Shown here: piece by piece, positions 1 to 5,663 of the stretch
Layout of the letters: each line of letters starts with the position of its first letter
Position numbering within the stretch: the first letter of the stretch is position 1
Source: Allobrachymonas sp.
Lineage (GTDB): Bacteria > Pseudomonadota > Gammaproteobacteria > Burkholderiales > Burkholderiaceae_C
Assembly: GCA_018054915.1 (NCBI GenBank)
Contig: JAGPIR010000094.1
Coordinates: 1 to 5,663 of the forward strand
DNA length: 5,663 nt
Direction of reading: 5' to 3'
Translations under genes and position numbers: made by a program
The notes under the pieces: model-generated
What the model was told of the DNA's origin: nothing
Database searches by the model: none
Seen by the model: only the letters and a program-made list of their open reading frames with translations

Positions 1-555
1 CTTGCCGGAAGCGGACTGTTGTGTCTGAAAGCTGTGACTGGCCACGATGCGGTTGTTGCTGGCGCGGATGATCTGGGCGTCGAGCCGGATCACGGCGTGG
101 GGGTGACCGTTTTCGTATGCGCTGTGAAAAGCGCGCAACTGGGTGACCAGCAGATAGTCGGCGTGGGGCATCACGCCTTCATCGGTGCTGATGGAGGACA
201 GGCGGCCATCAGCCTGGAAAGCATCGATCAGCCGGTTGCGCAGCAATTGCGCGGGCGGTTCGCTCCAGATCGCGCCTTGGTACACACTGATGCGCCCGGC
301 CTGTGGCATGACGACGATGCGCCGTCCGGCGATTGCCCCGTCAACCAGCGGGCGGGTTATGCGCAGGGCAAGCCCGGTGTTTGCGCCGGCACTGGCGGGC
401 GTCTGCTGTGTCACCGGGGCGGGCAGCACATAGGTGTCCATTGGCGTCTGGCTGGGCAGAATCGAGCAGGCCGAAAGCAGCACAGCGGCGCTTAGTGCCA
501 TGGCCAGGCGGCAGCACCGATGCAGCGGGAGCGAAACGGATGGTGCGCGTGTCAT
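1..555 (-). CDS. ABC-type transport auxiliary lipoprotein (PqiC-like), 3' end cut by window
   Basis: The frame is open from ATG at 555 to the window edge: 185 codons with no stop, so the C-terminus is missing, probably by a few tens of residues. It begins with a type II signal peptide: a basic n-region (R3, H12, R13, R16), a hydrophobic stretch at about 17-28 and a lipobox L27-S28-A29-C30. Ser at +2 is not a Lol-avoidance residue, so outer-membrane placement is likely. The mature part has DTYVLP (40-45), then Y92-QGAIW-S98 followed by EPPAQLLRNRLIDAF (99-113), and A132-DYLLVTQLRAF. This pattern fits the ABC_trans_aux family (PqiC/YmbA type), whose members act as outer-membrane partners of MCE proteins. 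The start codon overlaps the stop of the MCE gene in ATGA, which fixes the start and suggests coupled translation. M19 is a poorer start because it would remove the basic n-region. No strong Shine-Dalgarno is visible. Family assignment is by recognised pattern, not by search. Confidence 0.88.
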   Translation of the reverse strand, partial: MTRAPSVSLPLHRCCRLAMALSAAVLLSACSILPSQTPMDTYVLPAPVTQQTPASAGANTGLALRITRPLVDGAIAGRRIVVMPQAGRISVYQGAIWSEPPAQLLRNRLIDAFQADGRLSSISTDEGVMPHADYLLVTQLRAFHSAYENGHPHAVIRLDAQIIRASNNRIVASHSFQTQQSASGK

Positions 556-1493
556 GGTGCAAATTCTTTCATGGGTTCGCGGTTGAGCAGGTATCCCGCA
601 GGATCGTTGTCAAACTGGCGCATGACCCCTTGCAGAGTATTGAGTGTGCCGCGCAATTCGGTCAGCGTCGGGCTAATCTGGGATAAGCCTTGCGCGCCGC
701 TGCTGAGCGAGCCGTGGTTGTCCTGCACCACGGTTTCGAGCGTTCCCATGCTTTTTTCGAACGAGGTCATGGCGTGGCTGGTGCTTGCCAGTGCCTGTTT
801 CAGGTCACCCGAAGCGATCTGGTTACCCGCACGCATCAACTTGTGCATTTCAGAAAATGCCGTTTTGGCTTGCAGCGTAGCCTGGTTGAAATCGGTGATC
901 GAGCGGGTCAGGGCGCCGCGCTGGCCAGCCAGTGCCCCCGTGGTTTGCTCGATGTGTTCGAGTGTCTTGTTCATGCGCTGGATGTTTTCGTCCGAAAACG
1001 CGGTGCGGGCACTGATCAGGATCTGGTTGAAGTTGTAGAGCACATCCTCACCGCTGGCTAGCAGCTTGCCCATGGGCGACGGCGTGGCATGGATGACGGG
1101 AATCGAATCGGTAGAACTGAGCAGGGGCCGGCCGGCCGGATCGCTGCCGCTGCTGAGCCGGATCTGCGAGGTGCCGGTAATGCCCACCGGCATGAGCGTG
1201 GCCTGGGTGTCTGTGCGCACCGGTGCGCCGCTTTCGATGCGCACACGGGCGTAGACATTCTTTGGGTTCTTGGGGTCCAGCCGCAGGTCGGTCACTTCGC
1301 CTACACGGATACCGTTGTATTCAACCGTGCTGCCGCGTGAGAGGCCCGAAACGGCTTCGGCAAAGGCGATGTCGTAGGTGTGAAAGTCGCGCTCGCTCTG
1401 GGATTTGCCCAGCCACAGCGCAAACAGTACGGCCAGCACGGCAGCTGCCAGGGTAAACAGACCGATCAGAACATGGCGGGCTCGGGTTTCCAT
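552..1493 (-). CDS. MlaD-family MCE protein, periplasmic lipid-transport subunit
   Basis: This 313-residue protein has an N-terminal membrane anchor (about 8-28, after the basic METRARH) followed by a single MCE domain at about 38-117. MCE hallmarks are the GLSRGSTVEYNGIRVGEV stretch (50-67), VYARVRIES (80-88) and the turn PVGITGTSQIRL (102-113). From about 145 to 295 it is polar, rich in Q, T, S and A and apparently helical, ending in a short D/P motif (DNDPAGYLLN, 295-304). E. coli MlaD is about 183 residues, so the C-terminal extension is large and more like PqiB-type or other long single-MCE proteins. MCE domains assemble as hexameric rings with a central lipid-conducting pore; this one should sit on the permease in the inner membrane and face the periplasm. 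The ATG overlaps the stop of the ATPase by one base (TGATG), and a GGAG ribosome site lies 8 bases upstream. The cargo is unknown. Confidence 0.93.
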   Translation of the reverse strand: METRARHVLIGLFTLAAAVLAVLFALWLGKSQSERDFHTYDIAFAEAVSGLSRGSTVEYNGIRVGEVTDLRLDPKNPKNVYARVRIESGAPVRTDTQATLMPVGITGTSQIRLSSGSDPAGRPLLSSTDSIPVIHATPSPMGKLLASGEDVLYNFNQILISARTAFSDENIQRMNKTLEHIEQTTGALAGQRGALTRSITDFNQATLQAKTAFSEMHKLMRAGNQIASGDLKQALASTSHAMTSFEKSMGTLETVVQDNHGSLSSGAQGLSQISPTLTELRGTLNTLQGVMRQFDNDPAGYLLNREPMKEFAP

Positions 1494-2293
1494 CAGGGGT
1501 TCTCCGAAAAAGGCGGCGGATGTGCTGCGGCACGGGATGCTGCGCGACCGCGCGGGCCGTGAAAGTATGCCTGCACCCAGGGGTCGTCAAACTGTTCGAC
1601 TTGTTGCAGGGTGTCGTTGATGACCACGTGCTTGTGCGCCAGCACCGCCACCCGGTCGCTGATGGTGTAGATGGTATCGAGATCGTGCGTGATCAGAAAG
1701 ACGGTGAATCCCAGCGCGGCCCGCAAGGTCAGGATGAGCTGGTCAAACGCTGCCGCGCCAATCGGGTCCAGGCCGGCGGTGGGCTCGTCCAGAAACAGCA
1801 TGTCGGGGTCCAGCGCCAGGGCCCGGGCCAGCGCTGCGCGCTTGATCATGCCCCCTGAGAGGTCTGCCGGATAGTCGGCGCCGGCCTTGGCGGGCAGGCC
1901 AGCCAGTGCGATTTTGGTGGCGGCAACGCGTTCGGCCTGTGCGCGCGCCAGCCCCGCATGTTCCATCAGGGGCAAGGCCACGTTTTCGGTGACCGTCAGC
2001 GATGAGAACAGGGCGCCGCGCTGGAACAGCACGCCAAAGCGCCGTTCTTCGCTGCGGCGCTCGGCATCGGGCAAGGCAAACAGATCCTTACCGAAAACGC
2101 GCACACTGCCGGCTGCGGCACGGTTGAGGCCCGTGATCGTGCGCAACAGCACCGATTTGCCGCTGCCCGAACCGCCCACCACGCTCAGGATTTCGCCCTG
2201 GCGCACATCCATGTCCAATCCGTCGTGCACCACATGGCTGCCGAAGCGGGTGCATAGGCCGCGGATTTCGATGATGTTGCGAGGGGCGGTCAT
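1493..2293 (-). CDS. MlaF-like ABC transporter ATP-binding protein
   Basis: This is a complete 266-residue nucleotide-binding subunit that would hydrolyse ATP on the cytoplasmic face to drive the adjoining MCE transporter. Motifs in order: Walker A GGSGSGKS (40-47), Q-loop Q91 in FQRGALFSSLTV, ABC signature LSGGM (145-149) followed by IKRAALARAL, Walker B MLFLDE (165-170), D-loop AGLDP (173-177) and switch H203 in ITHDLDT. LSGGM with a following KR and the FQ-GALFSSLTV segment are typical of the MlaF/Mkl branch rather than of other importers. Length is close to E. coli MlaF (269). A tail of about 20 residues rich in A, R and P (246-266) follows the core; in E. coli MlaF the C-terminal tail takes part in dimer and MlaB contacts, so a similar role is possible. 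It begins 12 bases after the permease stop, with no strong Shine-Dalgarno, and overlaps the MCE gene by one base. Confidence 0.95.
   Translation of the reverse strand: MTAPRNIIEIRGLCTRFGSHVVHDGLDMDVRQGEILSVVGGSGSGKSVLLRTITGLNRAAAGSVRVFGKDLFALPDAERRSEERRFGVLFQRGALFSSLTVTENVALPLMEHAGLARAQAERVAATKIALAGLPAKAGADYPADLSGGMIKRAALARALALDPDMLFLDEPTAGLDPIGAAAFDQLILTLRAALGFTVFLITHDLDTIYTISDRVAVLAHKHVVINDTLQQVEQFDDPWVQAYFHGPRGRAASRAAAHPPPFSENP
1502..1505 (-). promoter_or_regulatory. Ribosome binding site (GGAG) of the MCE gene
   Basis: GGAG lies inside the last codons of the ATPase gene, 8 bases before the ATG at 1493. The spacing is close to ideal and supports this ATG as the start. It is the clearest Shine-Dalgarno in the operon, so the MCE gene may initiate independently as well as by termination-reinitiation at TGATG. 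Confidence 0.7.
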
Positions 2294-2305
2294 GGGCGTG
2301 TTTTC

Positions 2306-3442
2306 TTACCAGTCCATTTGCATGAAGAACAGGGCAGCCAGGGCATCGATGAGGATGACCGTGAAAATCGACTGCACCACGGCCGATGTGGTGTGCTCGC
2401 CTACCGATTGGGCGCTGCCTTCCACCTTGAAGCCTTCGGCGCAGCCGATCAGCGCGATCAGAAAGGCCATGATGGGCGCCTTGCCCAGTCCCAGATAAAA
2501 ATGCAGCACCGGCACATTTTCCTGAACGATGGACAGAAACTGCCGCATGGAAATATCCAGTGTCGCGGCACACACCACCATGCCACCGAAAATGCCGCAC
2601 AGCATGGCGATGACCGTCAGGATGGGCATGCCCACCAGCAGCGCCAGCACGCGCGGGATCACGAGCATTTCAACCGGGTCGAGGCCCTGCACGCGGATCG
2701 CGTCGATTTCTTCGTTGGCGCGCATGGAGCCGATCTGTGCCGCAAAGGCACTGGCCGTGCGGCCCGCCACCAGAATGGCCGCCAGCAGCACGCCAAACTC
2801 GCGCAAGAAGGAAAGGGCCACCAGATTCACGGTGAAAATGCTTGCGCCAAAAGTCTTGAGCAGGTTGGCGCCCAGAAAGGCCACGACTGCGCCCACCATG
2901 AAGTTCAGCAGCGCCACAATCGGCACGGCGCGAAAAGTGGTCTGGTCGAGATTGGCCACCCATGATGTGAAGCGCCAGCGCATGGGGCGCAGCGCCACAC
3001 GCGCCATGCCCTCAAGCACCAGGCCGGCAAAGCCAAACAAGCCTACAAGAAACTCCCAGCCCTGCTGCGTGAGAGCCCCCAGGGCCTCGAGTTGGTCGTG
3101 AAGGGGCCTGCGCGGGCGCGGCGGCTCGGGCGGTTGTGCGCCTGCCTGCGCCACCGCCAGGATCAGGGCGCGGTGCCCGGCAGACAGGGCAGGGGCGCTA
3201 CCGGCCCATGCTTTCAGGCGGGCTTCGCCCAGCAATTGCACCAGCAGCCGGGCGCCAGCCGTGTCCACGGCACCCAGGGCGGCGGCCTCTATTGCGGTGC
3301 CTGCTTCCAGCCGGGGGGCAATCTGCAGCACCAGGGGCTCGAGCCGGGCATAGTGCGCCAAAGTCCAGTCGCCCTGCAATTGCAGGGTGTTTTTTTCTGC
3401 CGAAAAATCAGCGGTGGCAGGTGGAGCAGGCGGATGGGTCAT
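2306..3442 (-). CDS. MlaE-family ABC permease with fused N-terminal STAS (MlaB-like) domain
   Basis: This 378-residue protein joins two parts that are separate genes in the E. coli mla operon. Residues about 18-100 look like a STAS domain: LQLQGDWTL (20-28) and the signature AVDTAGARLL (58-67), with Thr61 where MlaB-type proteins keep a functionally important Ser/Thr. A proline- and arginine-rich linker (about 104-113) leads to the permease. The permease carries the MlaE core SFLREFGVLLAAILVAGRTASAF (211-233), then GSMRANEEIDAIRVQGLDP (238-256) and VIPRVLALLVGMPILTVIAML, and ends in further membrane segments. The EEIDAI segment corresponds to the conserved cytoplasmic region that contacts the ATPase. 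It is the first gene of the operon. An in-frame TAA 24 bases upstream of the ATG, and no other Met before residue 146, fix the start. No clear Shine-Dalgarno is visible. Inner-membrane lipid transport is inferred from the family. Confidence 0.93.
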   Translation of the reverse strand: MTHPPAPPATADFSAEKNTLQLQGDWTLAHYARLEPLVLQIAPRLEAGTAIEAAALGAVDTAGARLLVQLLGEARLKAWAGSAPALSAGHRALILAVAQAGAQPPEPPRPRRPLHDQLEALGALTQQGWEFLVGLFGFAGLVLEGMARVALRPMRWRFTSWVANLDQTTFRAVPIVALLNFMVGAVVAFLGANLLKTFGASIFTVNLVALSFLREFGVLLAAILVAGRTASAFAAQIGSMRANEEIDAIRVQGLDPVEMLVIPRVLALLVGMPILTVIAMLCGIFGGMVVCAATLDISMRQFLSIVQENVPVLHFYLGLGKAPIMAFLIALIGCAEGFKVEGSAQSVGEHTTSAVVQSIFTVILIDALAALFFMQMDW

Positions 3443-3498
3443 TGCACAGGCAAGGCCGGTTTACCGTTTTTTGGGTGCGCGGGCGCAGAAAATCATGT

Positions 3499-3531
3499 CC
3501 GGTGGCGGGGGCAGGGCTAAACCGCCACCGG
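3499..3531 (-). terminator. Perfect inverted repeat spanning the thyA stop; possible terminator
   Basis: CCGGTGGCGG (3531-3522) and CCGCCACCGG (3508-3499) are exact complements separated by a 13-base loop that contains the thyA stop codon. Nine of ten stem pairs are G-C, so the RNA hairpin should be very stable. On the minus strand it is followed by ACATGATTTTC rather than an immediate T-tract, so it is at best a weak intrinsic terminator. It might instead attenuate or stabilise thyA mRNA, or be partly a chance result of GC-rich coding sequence. Confidence 0.4.
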
Positions 3532-4326
3532 CGCCCGGATGGCCGGGTGCGGGTCGTAGCCGGTCACCTCAAAATCCTCGAAGGCGTAGCTGAACAGGTC
3601 AGCCGGTTTGCGTTTGATCGTCAGTTGGGGGTAGAGGCGCGGCTCGCGCGCCAACTGCACATCCACCTGCTCGCGGTGGTTGCTGTAGATGTGGCAGTCG
3701 CCGCCCGTCCAGATGAAATCGCCCACCGCCAGATCGCATTGCTGCGCCACCATGTGCGTGAGCAGCGCATAGCTGGCGATGTTGAACGGAACCCCCAGAA
3801 ACAGGTCGGCGCTGCGTTGGTACAGCTGGCAGCTCAGCCGCCCTTGCGCCACGTAAAACTGGAAGAAGGCGTGGCAGGGCATCAGCGCCATCTTCGGCAG
3901 TTCGGCCACGTTCCAGCTGCTCACGATCATCCGGCGCGAATCCGGGTTGTTTCGGATTTGTTGCAGCACCTCGGTAATCTGGTCGATGTGTCCGCCATCG
4001 GGCGTGGGCCAGCTGCGCCACTGCGCACCGTACACCGGGCCCAGGTCGCCGGTTTGCGGATCGGCCCATTCGTTCCAGATCGTCACGCCACGCTCCTGCA
4101 GCCAGCGGGCGTTGCTGTCGCCGCGCAAAAACCACAGCAGTTCGTAGATGATGGATTTGAGGTGCACTTTCTTGGTAGTGACCAGCGGAAAGCCCTGGTC
4201 CAGGTCAAAGCGCATCTGGTAGCCAAACACGCTTTTCGTGCCGGTGCCGGTGCGGTCGGTTTTTTCCACGCCGTGATCGCGCACATGGTGCAACAGCGTT
4301 TCGTACTGGTTGGAGACAGCAATCAT
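3517..4326 (-). CDS. thyA: Thymidylate synthase
   Basis: This is a complete 269-residue ThyA (E. coli 264). It makes dTMP from dUMP using 5,10-methylenetetrahydrofolate as carbon donor and reductant, releasing dihydrofolate, in the cytoplasm. Visible landmarks: R25 in TDRTGTGT (phosphate binding), E62 in YELLWFL, W84 in VTIWNEWAD, R131-R132 in DSRRMIVSSWN, catalytic C151 in MPCHAFFQFYV, QLYQRSAD (167-174) with R171, S172 and D174, N182 in PFNIASYALL, and H212 and Y214 in GGDCHIYSNH. The C-terminus is APVAV, matching the conserved end that closes over the active site. No key residue is missing, and the one-residue insertion in ADPQTGDLG is ordinary. It starts 32 bases after the upstream flavoenzyme. 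A TATAAT-like hexamer sits just ahead of the ATG and no Shine-Dalgarno is seen. No folA is present in the window. Confidence 0.98.
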   Translation of the reverse strand: MIAVSNQYETLLHHVRDHGVEKTDRTGTGTKSVFGYQMRFDLDQGFPLVTTKKVHLKSIIYELLWFLRGDSNARWLQERGVTIWNEWADPQTGDLGPVYGAQWRSWPTPDGGHIDQITEVLQQIRNNPDSRRMIVSSWNVAELPKMALMPCHAFFQFYVAQGRLSCQLYQRSADLFLGVPFNIASYALLTHMVAQQCDLAVGDFIWTGGDCHIYSNHREQVDVQLAREPRLYPQLTIKRKPADLFSYAFEDFEVTGYDPHPAIRAPVAV

Positions 4327-4336
4327 GATGTGGCCG

Positions 4337-4342
4337 ATTATA
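4337..4342 (-). promoter_or_regulatory. Possible -10 element (TATAAT) for thyA
   Basis: The minus strand reads GCTATAATCGG in the 32-bp gap between the flavoenzyme stop and thyA. The hexamer is a perfect match to the sigma-70 -10 consensus and ends 10 bases before the ATG, so initiation there would leave a leader of only about 3-5 bases. I see no good TTGACA-like hexamer at 16-19 bp upstream. It could be a real promoter giving a nearly leaderless transcript, or chance. Confidence 0.35.
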
Positions 4343-4358
4343 GCAGCGGGTGCCTTTC

Positions 4359-5663
4359 CTAGGCTTGATCCGGCAGCACCTTGCCCGGATTCATGATGTT
4401 TTGCGGATCGAGCGCCTGCTTGATGGCGCGCATCATGCCCAGCGCTACCGGACTTTGATACCGGGGCAGGATATTGCGTTTGAGCTGGCCGATGCCGTGT
4501 TCGGCGCTGATGCTGCCGCCAAAGCGGTGCACCGCATCCAACACCAGCGTATTGATGGCCGCCTCATGCTGTTGCAGGAAGGCAGCCGGGTCGACGCCTT
4601 CAGGCGCCTGCACGTTGTAGTGCAGATTGCTGTCGCCCAGATGGCCGAAAGTGATCATGCTCACGCCGGGAAAAGCCGCCGCAAGGGTGGCGCCGGTGTC
4701 GGCGACAAAGGCCGACATGGCCGAAATCGGCACGGCGATGTCGTGCTTGACGTTCAGCCCTGCCTCAGCCTGCGCCAGCGGAATGCTTTCGCGCACCTGC
4801 CACAGGCCATGCGTTTGCGCAACAGTTTCGGCCACCACGGCGTTGCTGATCAACCCTTGTTGCAGGGCGGACTCCAGCAGGTCTTGCAGGGGCTGTTGCG
4901 CCGGTTCGGTTGCGTCGTACACCGAATGTTCGAGCAGTGTGCACCACGGTGCGGTGCTGGCGAATGGTGTGCGCAGTTGCGGGAAATGGCGCTGCACCAG
5001 CTGCACGGCCGTGGCATTCATCAGTTCGAAACCGGTCAGGCCCGCGTCGAGCCGGTTGCGCGCCAGCGCCAGCAGATCCACGGCCGCCTGCACCGATGGC
5101 AGCGCCGCCCAGGCGGTGACCTGCGTGCGGGGCAGCGGGAACAGTTTCAGGGTGGCGGCGGTGATGACGCCCAGCGTGCCTTCGCTGCCGATGAGCAGGT
5201 GGCGCAGGTCGTAGCCGGTGTTGTTTTTGCGCAGGCCATGCAAGCCGTGCCAGATGGCGCCTTGCGGGGTCACGGCTTCCAGACCCAGGCACAGCTCGCG
5301 CGCATTGCCGTAGCGCAGCACCTGGGTGCCGCCTGCGTTGGTGGCCAGGTTGCCGCCCACCGTGCAGCTGCCTTCGCTGCCCATGCGCAGCGGGTACAGC
5401 CACCCGGCATCGGCCGCGGCCTGTTGCACCTGCTGCAGCGTGCAGCCTGCTTCGGCGGTCAGGGTCTGGCTGGCGCCATCGACGCGACGCACCCGGTTCA
5501 TGCGCCGCAGGCTCAGAATCACGCTGGGCGGGGCGGCAAGGGGCGTGGCGCCGCCTACCAGGCCCGTGTTGCCTCCCTGCGGCACCACGGCAACGCCCGC
5601 TTCGGCGCAGGCCTTTACCACCTGTGCCACCTCTTCCGTGTTGGCGGGGCGCGCCACGCACAG
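4359..5663 (-). CDS. FAD-binding 2-hydroxyacid dehydrogenase (D-2-hydroxyglutarate dehydrogenase/GlcD-like), 5' end cut by window
   Basis: The frame is open from the right edge to TAG at 4359: 434 residues, with perhaps 30-50 N-terminal residues missing. The GTG at 5657 is probably internal, since the reading continues upstream as L-C-V-A-R-P-A-N, typical of the first FAD-domain strand. Numbering from that GTG, the PCMH-type FAD domain shows PQGGNTGLVGGA (26-37), GSEGSCTVGGNLATNAGG (93-110), RYG (115-117) and NNTGYDLRHLLIGSEGTLGVIT (145-166). The C-terminal catalytic domain shows R289-E290, K304-H305-D306, FGHLGDSNLHYN (337-348) with metal-ligand histidines 339 and 346, SAEHGIGQLKR (384-394) with E386, and the terminal NPGKVLP. 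These fit the family that oxidises D-2-hydroxyacids, passing electrons from FAD to an acceptor. The substrate could be D-2-hydroxyglutarate, D-lactate, glycolate or another, and is not decided by these motifs. GDSN replaces the commoner GDGN. Confidence 0.93.
   Translation of the reverse strand: MCVARPANTEEVAQVVKACAEAGVAVVPQGGNTGLVGGATPLAAPPSVILSLRRMNRVRRVDGASQTLTAEAGCTLQQVQQAAADAGWLYPLRMGSEGSCTVGGNLATNAGGTQVLRYGNARELCLGLEAVTPQGAIWHGLHGLRKNNTGYDLRHLLIGSEGTLGVITAATLKLFPLPRTQVTAWAALPSVQAAVDLLALARNRLDAGLTGFELMNATAVQLVQRHFPQLRTPFASTAPWCTLLEHSVYDATEPAQQPLQDLLESALQQGLISNAVVAETVAQTHGLWQVRESIPLAQAEAGLNVKHDIAVPISAMSAFVADTGATLAAAFPGVSMITFGHLGDSNLHYNVQAPEGVDPAAFLQQHEAAINTLVLDAVHRFGGSISAEHGIGQLKRNILPRYQSPVALGMMRAIKQALDPQNIMNPGKVLPDQA

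Noticed and set aside
520..1038. Plus-strand open frames opposite the MCE gene, one of 172 codons.
   Set aside because: Low-complexity Ser/Val/Cys-rich translation without a family pattern or ribosome site; the opposite strand carries the MCE protein.
1126..1139. Tandem GGCC repeat (ggccggccggccgg).
   Set aside because: It lies in the MCE coding frame, encoding part of DPAGRPLL; it is explained by GC-rich codon choice and does not recur in the window.
2318..2965. A 215-codon plus-strand open frame antisense to the permease.
   Set aside because: Very high His, Gln and Gly content and no domain; it lies wholly inside the conserved MlaE core, so it is a shadow frame.
3453..3472. A short palindrome followed by six T on the plus strand, resembling an intrinsic terminator.
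   Set aside because: The palindrome CGGTTTACCG gives only about 3 stem pairs with a usable loop, and no plus-strand gene leads into it.
3443..3516. Possible promoter for the MCE operon in the 74-bp gap after thyA.
   Set aside because: No pair of -35 and -10 hexamers with acceptable spacing was found; the AT-richer part is an A6 run and GGTAAACC without a partner element.
3136..4362. A 408-codon open frame on the plus strand, antisense to thyA and the start of the permease gene.
   Set aside because: Its translation is rich in H, Q, R, A and V with no recognisable domain, as expected for the complement of a GC-rich gene. The minus-strand proteins here are unmistakable (ThyA with full catalytic set).
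4627..5214. A 195-codon plus-strand open frame opposite the flavoenzyme.
   Set aside because: Ser/Ala/Cys-rich shadow translation over well-conserved FAD-domain and catalytic-domain codons.

Overview
The window is a compact, GC-rich piece of bacterial chromosome in which every supported gene lies on the minus strand. It reads right to left as: FAD-dependent 2-hydroxyacid dehydrogenase (5' end cut by the window), thymidylate synthase (thyA), then a four-gene MCE-type lipid transport operon of permease, ATPase, MCE substrate-binding protein and outer-membrane lipoprotein (3' end cut). A diderm envelope is implied by the lipobox lipoprotein and the MCE system. Strong G/C preference at third codon positions and the protein styles suggest a betaproteobacterium of the Burkholderiales, possibly Comamonadaceae or a relative. 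That placement is inference from protein flavour and was not tested by a search.

Layout: 4359-5663 holds the C-terminal ~434 residues of a D-2-hydroxyglutarate dehydrogenase/GlcD-like flavoprotein. A 32-bp gap carries a TATAAT-like hexamer. At 3517-4326 is a complete ThyA with all key catalytic residues. A 74-bp gap follows (3443-3516), and a perfect 10-bp inverted repeat spans the thyA stop codon at its edge. The MCE operon starts at 3442: permease with a fused N-terminal STAS domain (2306-3442), ATPase (1493-2293), MlaD-like protein (552-1493) and auxiliary lipoprotein (1-555). Junctions in the operon are 12 bp apart, then TGATG (1-base overlap), then ATGA (4-base overlap with the stop included), so translation is probably coupled.

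How the genes work together: the ATPase should power the MlaE-type permease in the inner membrane. The membrane-anchored MCE protein would form a periplasmic ring with a long helical C-terminal extension, and the lipoprotein would be its partner at the outer membrane. The set resembles a hybrid of Mla (MlaF/MlaE, with MlaB fused to the permease) and Pqi (PqiC-like lipoprotein). No MlaC or free MlaB gene is present here. Lipid cargo and transport direction cannot be read from the sequence. thyA and the flavoenzyme are housekeeping or metabolic neighbours with no obvious functional tie.

I found no RNA gene, CRISPR array, mobile element or clearly novel system. There is no gene-free stretch over 300 bases. 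The points worth a second look are the STAS-permease fusion, the extended MCE protein paired with a PqiC-like lipoprotein, the hairpin at the thyA stop and the possibly very short thyA leader.
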